DNA of 18,813 nucleotides from GCA-2686265 sp036010965. Lineage in GTDB: Bacteria; Planctomycetota; UBA1135; GCA-002686595. The stretch lies in assembly GCA_036010965.1 (NCBI GenBank), contig DASCMO010000174.1:1-18813 (forward strand), in the 5' to 3' direction. Below are positions 1 through 7,387 of this stretch, in pieces. A program made the translations under genes and the position numbers. A model generated the notes under the pieces. It ran no database searches and was not told where the DNA came from. It worked only from the letters and a program-made list of their open reading frames with translations. Each line of letters begins with the position of its first letter. Position 1 is the first letter of the stretch.

Positions 1-150
1 CCCGCGCGGATCACCCTCCTGCCGCGCTTCCTGTACCGCAGCCAAAAACGGGACTACATGGAAGCCGAAAGCCGCTGGTCGGGAGGGCTCAGAACCTACC
101 GACTCGATCGTATCCGCTGCATCCTCCCCCAGACCACGAGCTCGCCGTGA
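1..150 (+). CDS. 3' end of an unidentified protein, WYL-domain-like tail (partial)
   Basis: Frame 1 is open from the first base of the window to a TGA at 148-150, giving the last 49 residues of a protein that starts upstream. The tail contains RDYMEAES, a short loop, then RTYRLDRIRCIL. This spacing of an aromatic/hydrophobic strand followed by R-T-[FY]-R-L-D-R-I resembles the end of a WYL domain, found in many bacterial transcription regulators. Only about 45 residues are visible, so the assignment is weak. The stop overlaps the GTG start of typA by 3 bases (the stretch GTGA is shared), which is typical of translationally coupled genes in one transcript. Confidence 0.5.
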   Translation, partial: PARITLLPRFLYRSQKRDYMEAESRWSGGLRTYRLDRIRCILPQTTSSP

Positions 151-1955
151 GCATCCGCAACATAGCCATCGTCGCCCACGTCGACCACGGGAAGACCACC
201 CTGGTCGACGCCATGTTTCGCCACGCCGGAACCGTCCGCGCCAACCAGCAGCTGCGTGAGCGCGCCCTCGACACCGACGCACAGGAGCGCGAGCGTGGCA
301 TCACGATCCTGGCCAAGAACACCGCCATCGACTACGAGGGCACACGCATCAACATCGTCGACACGCCCGGGCACGCCGACTTCGGCGGCCAGGTAGAGCG
401 CACGCTCTCCCTGGCGGACGCAGTGCTGCTTCTGGTCGATGCCTTCGAGGGGCCGATGCCCCAGACGCGCTTCGTGCTTCGCAAGGCCCTCGAGAAGGGG
501 CTGCGGGTGCTGGTGATGATCAACAAGATCGACCGCCCGGACGCCCGCCCCGACGATGTGCTGACCGAGATCTTCGACCTGTTCGTCGAGCTCGGCGCCG
601 CCGAGGAGCAGCTCGACTTTCCCGTCGTCTACGGGTCCGGGCGCGACGGCTACGCCACCCTGGAGCCCGACGGGGAGCGCCAGGACCTCGGCGCGCTGTT
701 CAAGATGGTCTTGGAGCAGGTTCCCACCCCGAGCAACGATGCCGGGGCTCCGGTGCGCTTCCAGGCCACGACCCTCGAGCACGACGACTTCGTGGGACGC
801 ATCGCGATCGGCCGCGTGGAGAGGGGCGTACTGAAGATGGGAGCGCGCCTGCGGCTCTCCCACCCCGATCGCGAGACGAGTGCGCTGGTGTCGATCAAGG
901 GCCTCTTCCGGCACCAGGGCCTGCAGCGCGTCGCCGTCGAGTCGGTGGAAGCCGGAGACGTGGCGGTCGTGGCCGGGATCGACGACCTATCCATTGGCGA
1001 CACGCTCTGCGATCCCGAGCACATCGAACCGCTGCCGGCGATCACGATCGACGAGCCGACGATCACCATGGAGTTCCTGGTGAACGACTCGCCCTTCGCC
1101 GGGCAGGAAGGCCGCTACGTCACCAGCCGGCACCTGCTCGAGCGCCTCGACCGCGCGCAGGTGCGCGATGTGGCCCTGTCGGTGAGCCCCGGCAGCGCCG
1201 GAGACCGCTTCGTGGTCAAGGGGCGCGGCCTGATGCACATCGGCGTGCTGATCGAGAACATGCGCCGCGAGGGTTTTGAGTTCGCCGTGGGCAAGCCGCG
1301 CGTGATCATCCGAGAGATCGACGGGCGCGATCACGAACCCTACGAGCGGGCGACGGTCGAGCTTCCGGCCGACTACTCAGGGCGGGTGATCGAGTACCTC
1401 GGTCAACGGCGCGGCGAGCTCTTGAACATGGACACGCGCGGCAATATGACGCGCCTGGAGTTCTCCCTGCCCGCGCGCAGCCTGATCGGTGCGCGCACCT
1501 CGCTGTTGAGCCTCAGCCGCGGCGAGGCGATCCTGAGTCACGTGTTCGATCAATGGAAGCCGGACGGCGGGCGGATTCCGCGCCGCTCGACCGGCGTGCT
1601 CGTATCGGACCGCGCGGGTTCATCCGTAGCCCACGCGCTCGACTCCCTCTCCGATCGCGGCACATTCTTCGTCGGGCCGGGCGTGAAGGTCTACGAAGGG
1701 ATGATCGTGGGCGCCAACGGCAAGCTGGACGATCTGCCCGTCAACGCCTGCCGCACGAAGAAGCTCACCAACATCCGCTCCTCCAGCAAGGACATCGCCG
1801 TCCAGCTCACGACAGCGCGGGAAATGTCCCTCGAGGAGTTCCTCGAGTACATCGAGGACGACGAGCTGCTCGAGGTGACGCCCCGCGACCTGCGCCTGCG
1901 CAAGCGCGTGCTGGGCGCCGATCAGCGCAAGAAACTCGCGCGCGCGGCGCGCTGA
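147..1955 (+). CDS. typA: Ribosome-associated translational GTPase TypA/BipA
   Basis: Full-length 602-residue protein, the usual size for TypA/BipA, an EF-G-like GTPase that binds the 70S ribosome and supports ribosome assembly and stress growth. Seen in the sequence: G1 AHVDHGKTT (residues 10-18), G2 region ERGIT (49-53), G3 DTPGHADFGG (72-81) and G4 NKID (126-129), followed by the translational-factor beta-barrel, EF-G-like domains, and the BipA-specific C-terminal region with NACRTKKLTNIRSS and an acidic EEFLEYIEDDELLEVTP stretch. The GTG at 147 is chosen because family members begin M-x-x-I-R-N-I-A-I-V-A-H-V-D-H-G-K; no earlier start fits. It overlaps the stop of the preceding gene. The stop lies 11 bases from the stop of the convergent gene on the other strand. 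Identification is firm. Confidence 0.97.
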   Translation: MSIRNIAIVAHVDHGKTTLVDAMFRHAGTVRANQQLRERALDTDAQERERGITILAKNTAIDYEGTRINIVDTPGHADFGGQVERTLSLADAVLLLVDAFEGPMPQTRFVLRKALEKGLRVLVMINKIDRPDARPDDVLTEIFDLFVELGAAEEQLDFPVVYGSGRDGYATLEPDGERQDLGALFKMVLEQVPTPSNDAGAPVRFQATTLEHDDFVGRIAIGRVERGVLKMGARLRLSHPDRETSALVSIKGLFRHQGLQRVAVESVEAGDVAVVAGIDDLSIGDTLCDPEHIEPLPAITIDEPTITMEFLVNDSPFAGQEGRYVTSRHLLERLDRAQVRDVALSVSPGSAGDRFVVKGRGLMHIGVLIENMRREGFEFAVGKPRVIIREIDGRDHEPYERATVELPADYSGRVIEYLGQRRGELLNMDTRGNMTRLEFSLPARSLIGARTSLLSLSRGEAILSHVFDQWKPDGGRIPRRSTGVLVSDRAGSSVAHALDSLSDRGTFFVGPGVKVYEGMIVGANGKLDDLPVNACRTKKLTNIRSSSKDIAVQLTTAREMSLEEFLEYIEDDELLEVTPRDLRLRKRVLGADQRKKLARAAR

Positions 1956-1966
1956 TCGCAGTCGCC

Positions 1967-2680
1967 TCAAGCTCTCTCGCCGCGGCAGATGCGGACCGGA
2001 TCCCCGACCACCGCCGACAGGCGCGCGCGATCGGGAACTGACAGGCGGAACCCACGGCGCTCGCAGGCGGGGAGCACGAGGGCGAGCTCCTCATCGGTGG
2101 TGGTCAGGACGAACGACGGCGCGAGGGTGTCGAGCAGCGCGTCGAGCAGGGACTCCACGCGCCGACGATCCTGGCCGAGGTCGCCGCGGCCCGTGGCGAG
2201 GTCGGTGCCCTCTCGTCCGTAGAGTTCGTCATGCAGAGCGGGGAACGACTCCGGGTCGGTCAGGACGCTCACTAGCCAGGCGTGATCGAAATCCTCGCTC
2301 GGCAGGGAAGGGAGACCGCAGGTCTCGATCGCGCCCAGGTCCAGGCCGAGGGAGCGGGAGACGGCGCCCAAGGCCCGATTGAGCTCCCTCGTCTCGTCGT
2401 TCGCGAGGTTCAACGCGCGGACCTCGCGGCCGAGGACGATACGCTCGGTGAGCAACGGCGCGAGCTCCGCCAGGGCAGCGCCCACGTACACGCTGCGTCC
2501 GCACCCGTCGCCAGGGGGCGCGCCAGCAGGCGCGAGGGCGACGGCGAGGTCGGACGCTAGCTGCAGGCTCGCGTCACGCACGGCCTCACGCTGGGCGGGA
2601 GGGAAGAATGCGTCACCGCCCTCGCTGCAGTGACAGCGCCCGAGCAGCTCCCAGTCCAGCTCCTCCTCCAGACGCGCCAT
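1967..2680 (-). CDS. Unrecognised 237-residue cytoplasmic protein
   Basis: I do not recognise this protein. ATG at 2680, TGA at 1967-1969, 237 residues, no signal peptide or membrane segment visible. It is acidic and leucine-rich. Residues about 60-110 contain GCGRSVYVGAALAELAPLL followed by a run ending in VRALNLANDETRELNRAL, a strand-helix-strand order faintly like the nucleotide-binding start of class I SAM methyltransferases, but the glycine motif is degenerate, so no function is claimed. A cluster of three cysteines/histidine (CHCSEGG) lies near residue 16-20. It starts 38 bases after the selenoprotein stop on the same strand, so the two may share a transcript, and its stop faces typA. 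The high-GC third codon positions and the ORF length support real coding. Confidence 0.7.
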   Translation of the reverse strand: MARLEEELDWELLGRCHCSEGGDAFFPPAQREAVRDASLQLASDLAVALAPAGAPPGDGCGRSVYVGAALAELAPLLTERIVLGREVRALNLANDETRELNRALGAVSRSLGLDLGAIETCGLPSLPSEDFDHAWLVSVLTDPESFPALHDELYGREGTDLATGRGDLGQDRRRVESLLDALLDTLAPSFVLTTTDEELALVLPACERRGFRLSVPDRARLSAVVGDPVRICRGERA

Positions 2681-2718
2681 GGCGGCCCCGAAGGTGCCGA
2701 GGGGATCGGTACTGAGGG

Positions 2719-3843
2719 TCAGGGCGCGTCTTCCCCGTCGCCGCGCCGGCGCTCCCCGGATTCCTCGCCGTCCTCGGCCGGGGGCTTCGGCAGAGGGGGC
2801 AAGCCGAGTTCGACGCGCACGGCAGCCTCAAGCTCATCGGGATGAAAACCGAGCGGCCCAGGGGCGCCCGCGTAGGCGATCCTGCCATTCTTTCCGACGA
2901 GGTAGAGCCGGTCCGGGAAGCCCGCGTAGGCCTTGTCGGCCGTGTTCTTCATGTCGTCGATCAGCACGGTCATCGGAGCAAGGTCCAGCCGCTCCTGGCA
3001 GACCGTGGCGACGGCGAGGCGCTCGTCGATCGTGAGCGGCTCCTCGACGATCGGATTTCCGTCCCGGCCTCCGCGGGGCGAGGCGCCGTCGAAGGCGTGG
3101 GCCTCGCTGATGTAGACGACGAGGAACTCCACCTTCTCGCCGTAGGTCGCCTGCAGCTCCTTCAGTCGCCCGACCGAGCGACGGAAGGGAGGTCATGTGT
3201 AGCTGCCGAAGACCAGCGCGACCGCTCTCTTGCCCCTGAAGGAGGAGAGTTTGACCTTGTCGGGTTTCTTCGTCTCTGCGTCGACCGCCGGCTTCTGCGC
3301 GGGTCTCTTCTGCTCGCCACCCTCCGCTTCCTGCTCGCCTGCATCGGCCGGATCGGCGTATCTCTCGAGCACCAGGAGATCGAAGTCCGGGGCGCTCGCG
3401 CCCACTTTCGGGCTCCGGGCCCGCGCGGACCTGCGCCCTTCACGGCCCGCACGGCCCTCGCCGCCCTCGCGCCCCGAACGGTCCTCTCGACCCCTACCGC
3501 CGCCGCGCCGCCCGGCGCCTCTGCGGCCGCCGCCACCCTGTGCCCCACCGCGCGAGAAGTCCTCTCGGGTGAGCGTCCCGCTGCGGTCCACGTCCAACCG
3601 CTCGAAGGCCTCCTTCGTGCGCGCGTACTCGGCGAAGGTGATCTCGCCGTCGTGGTTAGCGTCGTAGACGCTCGTCATGTACTCCCAGACGGAGTCGGCC
3701 TCCGTCTCCAGCTTGCGCAGGGCCTCCTCGATCTCGTCGCCGCTCTCCTGGAGCGCGGGGGCCGCGATGGCGAGCGGACAGGCGAGGACCATGGTCAGCC
3801 CCAGCGCACCCAAGAGCGAAACGACGCGGCGGTAGATATTCAT
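2719..3843 (-). CDS. Exported EF-hand / iodothyronine deiodinase-like selenoprotein (Sec at residue 217)
   Basis: 374 residues if the in-frame TGA at 3193-3195 is read as selenocysteine. The two halves (3843-3196 and 3192-2719) are in exactly the same frame with no other stop. Order: signal peptide (residues 1-28; a possible lipobox VLAC at 19-22), EF-hand loops DANHDGEITFAE (61-72) and DVDRSGTLTRED (84-95), a Gly/Arg/Glu low-complexity linker (about 99-145), then a thioredoxin-fold deiodinase domain. The active site reads VFGSYT-Sec-PPFRR, matching the deiodinase FGSCT-Sec-PPF motif, followed by VVYISEAH (242-249, keeping the Tyr, Glu and His of the family), DDMKNTADKAYAGFPDRLYL and GRIAYAGAPGPLGF. 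Vertebrate members remove iodine from thyroid hormone; the bacterial substrate is unknown, and a thiol/selenol redox role is an alternative. A GAGG at 3852-3855 lies 8 bases before the ATG. Alternative: a nonsense-mutated pseudogene, unlikely because the TGA sits exactly at the family Sec position. Confidence 0.9.
3157..3191 (-). promoter_or_regulatory. Candidate bacterial SECIS hairpin downstream of the UGA
   Basis: On the minus strand, 7-base arms GTCGCTC (3182-3176) and GGGCGAC (3171-3165) pair fully (one T-G wobble) around the loop GGTC (3175-3172). A single C/T mismatch separates this from an outer stem of CTCCCTTC (3191-3184) with GAAGGAG (3163-3157), one C bulged. The first loop G is 17 bases after the UGA, and G is in the first two loop positions; both fit the accepted bacterial SECIS model (SelB recognition, about 16-37 bases from the UGA). 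Stem-loops are frequent in GC-rich DNA, so the hairpin supports rather than proves recoding. Confidence 0.65.
3193..3195 (-). other. In-frame UGA predicted to encode selenocysteine
   Basis: Read on the minus strand the codons around it are TTC GGC AGC TAC ACA TGA CCT CCC TTC, that is F-G-S-Y-T-Sec-P-P-F. In iodothyronine deiodinases this position is the catalytic selenocysteine and is followed by P-P-F. The open frame continues for 157 residues of family-like sequence beyond the TGA. Confidence 0.88.
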
Positions 3844-4220
3844 CGGGGTGTCCTCTTCGAACGCCCGCGAGCAGGTCCACGGGCGGGTTAGCGATCGCTT
3901 CGAAGTCTAACCGGCTCTTCGTGCCTGGTTGTTTCCCGGTTTGTTCAGGCCCGATATCCCTCTCGTCACGTGGCAACGCCTGAGGCCCCGGTTGCTACCG
4001 ATGCCGCGGCGTTCTCGCATCGGGCGCGGGGGCGCTGACCCGTATTCAGGCCCCTGGTCTCACGAGAGGCGGTTTTCGTGGGTTGAGGCCGCTCCAGGGT
4101 GCCGTCCCGCCGTCCGCTGGAATCCACGCTACAATCCTGATCCAGTGTAAGGAGCTCCTCATCGCAGCCATCGTGCACAGTCCTCCCTGGCGAGGCGCAG
4201 CTTCAGCCAACACGAACGCA
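3844..4220. other. Divergent intergenic region (377 bp)
   Basis: No gene is seen here. It separates the selenoprotein (minus) from secreted protein A (plus) and should hold both promoters. A hairpin CCGATGC (3998-4004) / GCATCGG (4017-4023) with a 12-base loop lies in the middle. TTCAGGCCC occurs twice, about 100 bases apart (near 3945 and 4044). GCTACAAT at 4128-4135 contains a -10-like TACAAT about 85 bases before the plus-strand ATG, but no convincing -35 box lies at the right distance. Confidence 0.5.
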
Positions 4221-5327
4221 ATGAAAACCACGATCGCACTCTCAGCCATGCTGTTCGCCGCGAGCGCCCCCTTCTCGCTCGCACAGAACACGACCATGTG
4301 GATCGACTCCCCAGTGTCCAACTGGGAATGGGACGCCTTCGCCCTCAACACCAACGCAGTGCCGCTGGCGACCAACGAGTTCGACCTGTATGGGCCCATC
4401 TACCTGGATCTGGGCATGAACGCCAACGGCAACGTGAGCACGGGGCAGTTCATTGACTCCGAGATCACCATCTCGCCCGACATTCAGGGCTACTTCCCCA
4501 ACCCGATCCCGGGCCTGCCCAACCTCGTCGATTTCCACATCGAAGATGTCGTGCTCTCCGCACAGTCCTTCCCTCTCGACTTCGGAGACCCCACAACCTC
4601 CGACGGGAGCTTCCAGGGCGACTCGGTCTATCAGTTCACGAGCGGGGTCATCCACCTGGTCATCCTGGGGGGCTTCCCCTACGACTTCGATCTATCGGGG
4701 CAATCGACGAACTCCCAGGTGGTCTTCGGCCAGTTCACCGTCGCCCCGAGCGGGACCATTCACCTCGATTCCTTCCAGAGCCACCACGCAGTCGCCACCG
4801 AACCCAGCACTGGCATCACCTTCACGCTCGACTTCTGGGGCGACGTGATAGCGGACTCAATCATCCGTGTGCAGGCCTTCTGCTTCGGCGACGGGACGGG
4901 AACCGGCTGTCCCTGCGGAAACTTCGGCGGCTCGGGCGCGGGCTGCATGAACGGCACGCTCCAGGGCGCCGTCCTCAGCACGAGCGGCGGAACGAGCATC
5001 TCTGACGGCGACCTTGTCCTGCACGGCTCGCAGCTTGTCCCCGGCCAACCCGGGCTCTACTTCCAGGGCGACAACGCGGTCAACGGCGGCGCCGGGGTCA
5101 CCTTCGGCGACGGCCTGCGCTGCGCGGGCGGCAACGTGGTTCGCCTGCAGGTGCGGGCCGCCGATGCAGGCGGCTCCTCGAACACCAGCGTGGACATCGG
5201 CCTGGAGGGCAGCGTCACGGCCGGCGCCGCCAGGCGCTACCAGCTCTGGTACCGCGACCCGCAGAGCAGCATGTGCGGCACGACCTTCAACCTGACCAAC
5301 GGGATGGAGATCTTCTGGTTGCCCTGA
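4221..5327 (+). CDS. Secreted protein A with six-cysteine C-terminal module
   Basis: 368 residues from the ATG at 4221, which gives a normal signal peptide (MKTTIALSAMLFAASAPFSLAQ). The frame is open back to 4083, but that extension would bury the signal peptide and is not used. Residues about 23-218 are a beta-rich region rich in Asn, Thr, Ser and Asp, which I do not recognise. Residues 220-368 (from 4878) form a Cys/Gly-rich module: FCFGDGTGTGCPCGN, GC-M-N, PGQPGLYFQGDN, FGDGLRCAGG, YQLWYRDP, CGTTFNLTNG. The same module ends two other genes of this window (12555-13745 and 14034-14873), each after a different N-terminal domain. Likely exported; function unknown. It converges on the DUF1080 gene with only 9 bases between the stops, and no terminator is visible there. 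Confidence 0.85.
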   Translation: MKTTIALSAMLFAASAPFSLAQNTTMWIDSPVSNWEWDAFALNTNAVPLATNEFDLYGPIYLDLGMNANGNVSTGQFIDSEITISPDIQGYFPNPIPGLPNLVDFHIEDVVLSAQSFPLDFGDPTTSDGSFQGDSVYQFTSGVIHLVILGGFPYDFDLSGQSTNSQVVFGQFTVAPSGTIHLDSFQSHHAVATEPSTGITFTLDFWGDVIADSIIRVQAFCFGDGTGTGCPCGNFGGSGAGCMNGTLQGAVLSTSGGTSISDGDLVLHGSQLVPGQPGLYFQGDNAVNGGAGVTFGDGLRCAGGNVVRLQVRAADAGGSSNTSVDIGLEGSVTAGAARRYQLWYRDPQSSMCGTTFNLTNGMEIFWLP

Positions 5328-5336
5328 TCGCGTGCG

Positions 5337-6611
5337 TCAGGACCCCAGGGGCGTGAGCGCGATCCCGCGGAAATGGATCTCCGCCCCTTCTGACTGTAGA
5401 CAGATCTTGCCGGGCGTCTCCAGACACCCCCAGGCCTGGTTGAGAACCGCGTCGTTCACGCGCAGGATGACGTGGCCCTTCCAGACCGTGATCTCGTAGC
5501 GGTTCCACTCTCCGATCGGAAGTTCGTTGGTCCCGGTGCGGCGGGTGTTGCGTCCGTTCGTGCGCGCCTCGACGACCTTCATCGGGAAGGCGTCGATGTT
5601 CCAGAAGTCCCCGGCCGCGCCGCTCTGGAGCTGCGCCTCGATGCTCCTGGGCCAGACCTTGTCGGGACCGATCTGTCGCAGGAGCACACCGCTGTTGCCG
5701 GCCTTCTTCGTGACTGGATTGAAGCGCCACTCCAGTTGCAGCACGAAGTTCTCGTGGTCGTCCTCCGTGCGCAGGTAGCCGATTGGCCGCCCCTGGCAGA
5801 CCAGCACCCCCTCGTCCGTGACGCTCCACACTTCGGCCGCATCGACCTCCTTCCGCAGGAGATGCGTCCAGCCTGCGAGATCACGGCCGTTGAACAAGGT
5901 CTTTGAGCGATCGCCTTGAAAGTCGAGGTTGCGAATCTTCAAGCTGCGAAACCACACGTCGTCGCCGTGGTCCTGGAGCGCGATGTGTCCGCGCAGCTCC
6001 TTGCCGAAGCCGGGCATGTTCTTGAACTTGCAGCCCTCGATGAGCTTCACCCAGGCATCGTCGTGCAACTCGAAGGAGACGACGCGCACCCCGTTGAGCC
6101 AGTGCTCGACGTGGTTCCCCACGACCAGGATGCGGCCGCTGTTCCACTCGCCGATGGGATTGAGCGTCTTGGGCTCGGCGGCGATCATGGCGTAGAGAGA
6201 GGCCGCCGCGGTCTTCGCGCTGCGACCGTCGCGGTGCCCGGCATCGTCGAGGATCTGGTACTCGGGCCCCGTCTCCCAGGTGTTGCCGCGCTGCTCGCTG
6301 ACGCGGTACATGATCCCGCTGTTGGCGCCGGCGGCGACCTTCCATTCGAATGCGAACTCGAAGTCCTGGTAGGCGATTTCACTCACCAGGTCTCCACCGC
6401 CCGCCCCCGCCACCTTGTGCAGGGTGCCCTGTTCCACGACCCAGCCGCGGGCGGGAAAATCCTCGCCCCGGAAGCGGCGCCAACCGGCGCCGGTCTCCCC
6501 GTCGAAGGCCAGGGTCCAGCCGTCGGCGCGCTCAGCCTCGCTGAGGGTGTTCGGCTCCTGGAGGGGCATGCAGAGGGCGGTGCTGACCAGCAGAACGGAT
6601 GCGATCATCAT
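5337..6611 (-). CDS. Exported protein with two tandem 3-keto-disaccharide hydrolase (DUF1080) domains
   Basis: 424 residues from ATG 6611; an in-frame ATG at 6671 would add 20 residues and cannot be excluded, but neither start has a clear ribosome site. MMIASVLLVSTALCMPLQEP looks like a signal peptide. Two copies of the DUF1080 jelly-roll fold follow: residues about 33-230 (WTLAFDGETGAGWRRFRG, ANSGIMYRV, EYQILDDAGH, IGEWNSGRILVVGNHVEHWLNG) and about 239-424 (LFNGRDLAGWTHL, GNSGVLLRQ, SIEAQLQSG, IGEWNRYEITVWKGHVILRVND). The conserved E-x-Q core, the G-E-W-N motif and the final IHFRGIALTPL strand occur as expected. The family acts on 3-keto-glycosides or resembles concanavalin-like glycan-binding folds, and is strongly expanded in Planctomycetota. 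A role in extracellular sugar breakdown is inferred. It is divergent from the tRNA gene. Confidence 0.9.
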   Translation of the reverse strand: MMIASVLLVSTALCMPLQEPNTLSEAERADGWTLAFDGETGAGWRRFRGEDFPARGWVVEQGTLHKVAGAGGGDLVSEIAYQDFEFAFEWKVAAGANSGIMYRVSEQRGNTWETGPEYQILDDAGHRDGRSAKTAAASLYAMIAAEPKTLNPIGEWNSGRILVVGNHVEHWLNGVRVVSFELHDDAWVKLIEGCKFKNMPGFGKELRGHIALQDHGDDVWFRSLKIRNLDFQGDRSKTLFNGRDLAGWTHLLRKEVDAAEVWSVTDEGVLVCQGRPIGYLRTEDDHENFVLQLEWRFNPVTKKAGNSGVLLRQIGPDKVWPRSIEAQLQSGAAGDFWNIDAFPMKVVEARTNGRNTRRTGTNELPIGEWNRYEITVWKGHVILRVNDAVLNQAWGCLETPGKICLQSEGAEIHFRGIALTPLGS

Positions 6612-6728
6612 CTGGAGACATCCAAGGGGTGTGCGGAGGAAGCGAGCAGGCAGGATACCTCGCTGACACATTGATGGGAGGCAGTCTTGCCTGTACGCTA
6701 TTCGGCCCGTCCTCTCAGGGTGACCCCT

Positions 6729-6804
6729 GCGGGCGTAACTCAGTTGGTAGAGTGCAAGCTTCCCAAGCTTGATGTCGCGGGTTCGAATCCCGTCGCCCGC
6801 TCCA
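6729..6804 (+). tRNA. tRNA-Gly (anticodon CCC)
   Basis: Full cloverleaf of 76 bases: acceptor arm GCGGGCG (6729-6735) pairs with CGCCCGC (6794-6800), a D-arm with AGTTGGTAGA, anticodon stem CAAGC/GCTTG enclosing the loop TTCCCAA (anticodon CCC), and a T-arm GCGGG-TTCGAAT-CCCGT. The discriminator T is followed by an encoded CCA (6802-6804). It reads GGG codons. A GC-poor patch with GCTATT about 35 bases upstream may hold its promoter. Confidence 0.97.
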
Positions 6805-6825
6805 AACGGTTGCCTCGAGAGACGG

Positions 6826-6845
6826 TTAGTTCTCTTTAGTTCTCT
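6826..6845 (+). repeat. Tandem 10-bp repeat TTAGTTCTCT x2
   Basis: TTAGTTCTCT occurs twice in direct succession in the pyrimidine-rich stretch between the tRNA and the RNA-binding protein gene. It lies about 20 bases after the tRNA end and 90 bases before the protein start, so it may be part of the leader or promoter of the latter. Confidence 0.6.
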
Positions 6846-6934
6846 TTTCTCCGCTTGCGTGCTTCCCGTTCCGATCCCCGATGGATCCCCGGGCAGCTGT
6901 CAGACGAGCATTTTTTCCAAAGATAGACAGACAG

Positions 6935-7273
<339 letters not shown>

Positions 7274-7281
7274 AGCTCGAC

Positions 7282-7307
7282 GACGAGCCGCCCACAGGCG
7301 GCTCGTC
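7282..7307 (+). terminator. Strong 11-bp hairpin after the RRM gene
   Basis: GACGAGCCGCC (7282-7292), loop CACA, then GGCGGCTCGTC (7297-7307): a perfect 11-bp stem starting 9 bases after the stop codon. It is followed by TCACTGATTC rather than a T tract, so it may end transcription or protect the 3' end of the mRNA. Confidence 0.65.
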
Positions 7308-7321
7308 TCACTGATTCAACG

Positions 7322-7351
7322 GGGGGCCGACCGCCTGCAAGTTCGGCCCCC
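7322..7351 (+). promoter_or_regulatory. Second hairpin, upstream of the small charged protein
   Basis: GGGGGCCGA (7322-7330) pairs perfectly with TCGGCCCCC (7343-7351) around a 12-base loop. It ends 37 bases before the TTG start at 7388 and is followed by TAACCTTCTCTCC. It could be a second terminator for the RRM gene or a leader element of the next gene. Confidence 0.5.
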
Positions 7352-7376
7352 TAACCTTCTCTCCCCTCTCCGACCC

Positions 7377-7380
7377 GAGG
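7377..7380 (+). promoter_or_regulatory. Shine-Dalgarno deciding a TTG start
   Basis: GAGG at 7377-7380 lies 7 bases before the TTG at 7388. No ATG or GTG in this frame fits better, so the site supports the unusual TTG start. Confidence 0.55.
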
Positions 7381-7387
7381 TAGCCCA

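Noticed and set aside
3193..3843. A separate 216-residue EF-hand protein ending at TGA 3193-3195
   Set aside because: The chain would stop one residue before the catalytic position of a recognisable deiodinase domain that continues in the same frame. Selenocysteine readthrough explains it better.
2842..3891. Long plus-strand open frame (349 codons) opposite the selenoprotein gene
   Set aside because: It is the shadow of the minus-strand gene. It has no family motifs, a composition of Arg/Leu/Glu typical of antisense high-GC frames, and the minus strand carries clear deiodinase and EF-hand motifs.
4128..4135. GCTACAAT, with similar GCTACCCT at 17449, as a recurring promoter motif
   Set aside because: The -10-like match has no convincing -35 at either site, and two occurrences are too few to claim a motif.
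4083..4220. Upstream extension of secreted protein A
   Set aside because: It would put about 46 residues before a clear signal peptide.
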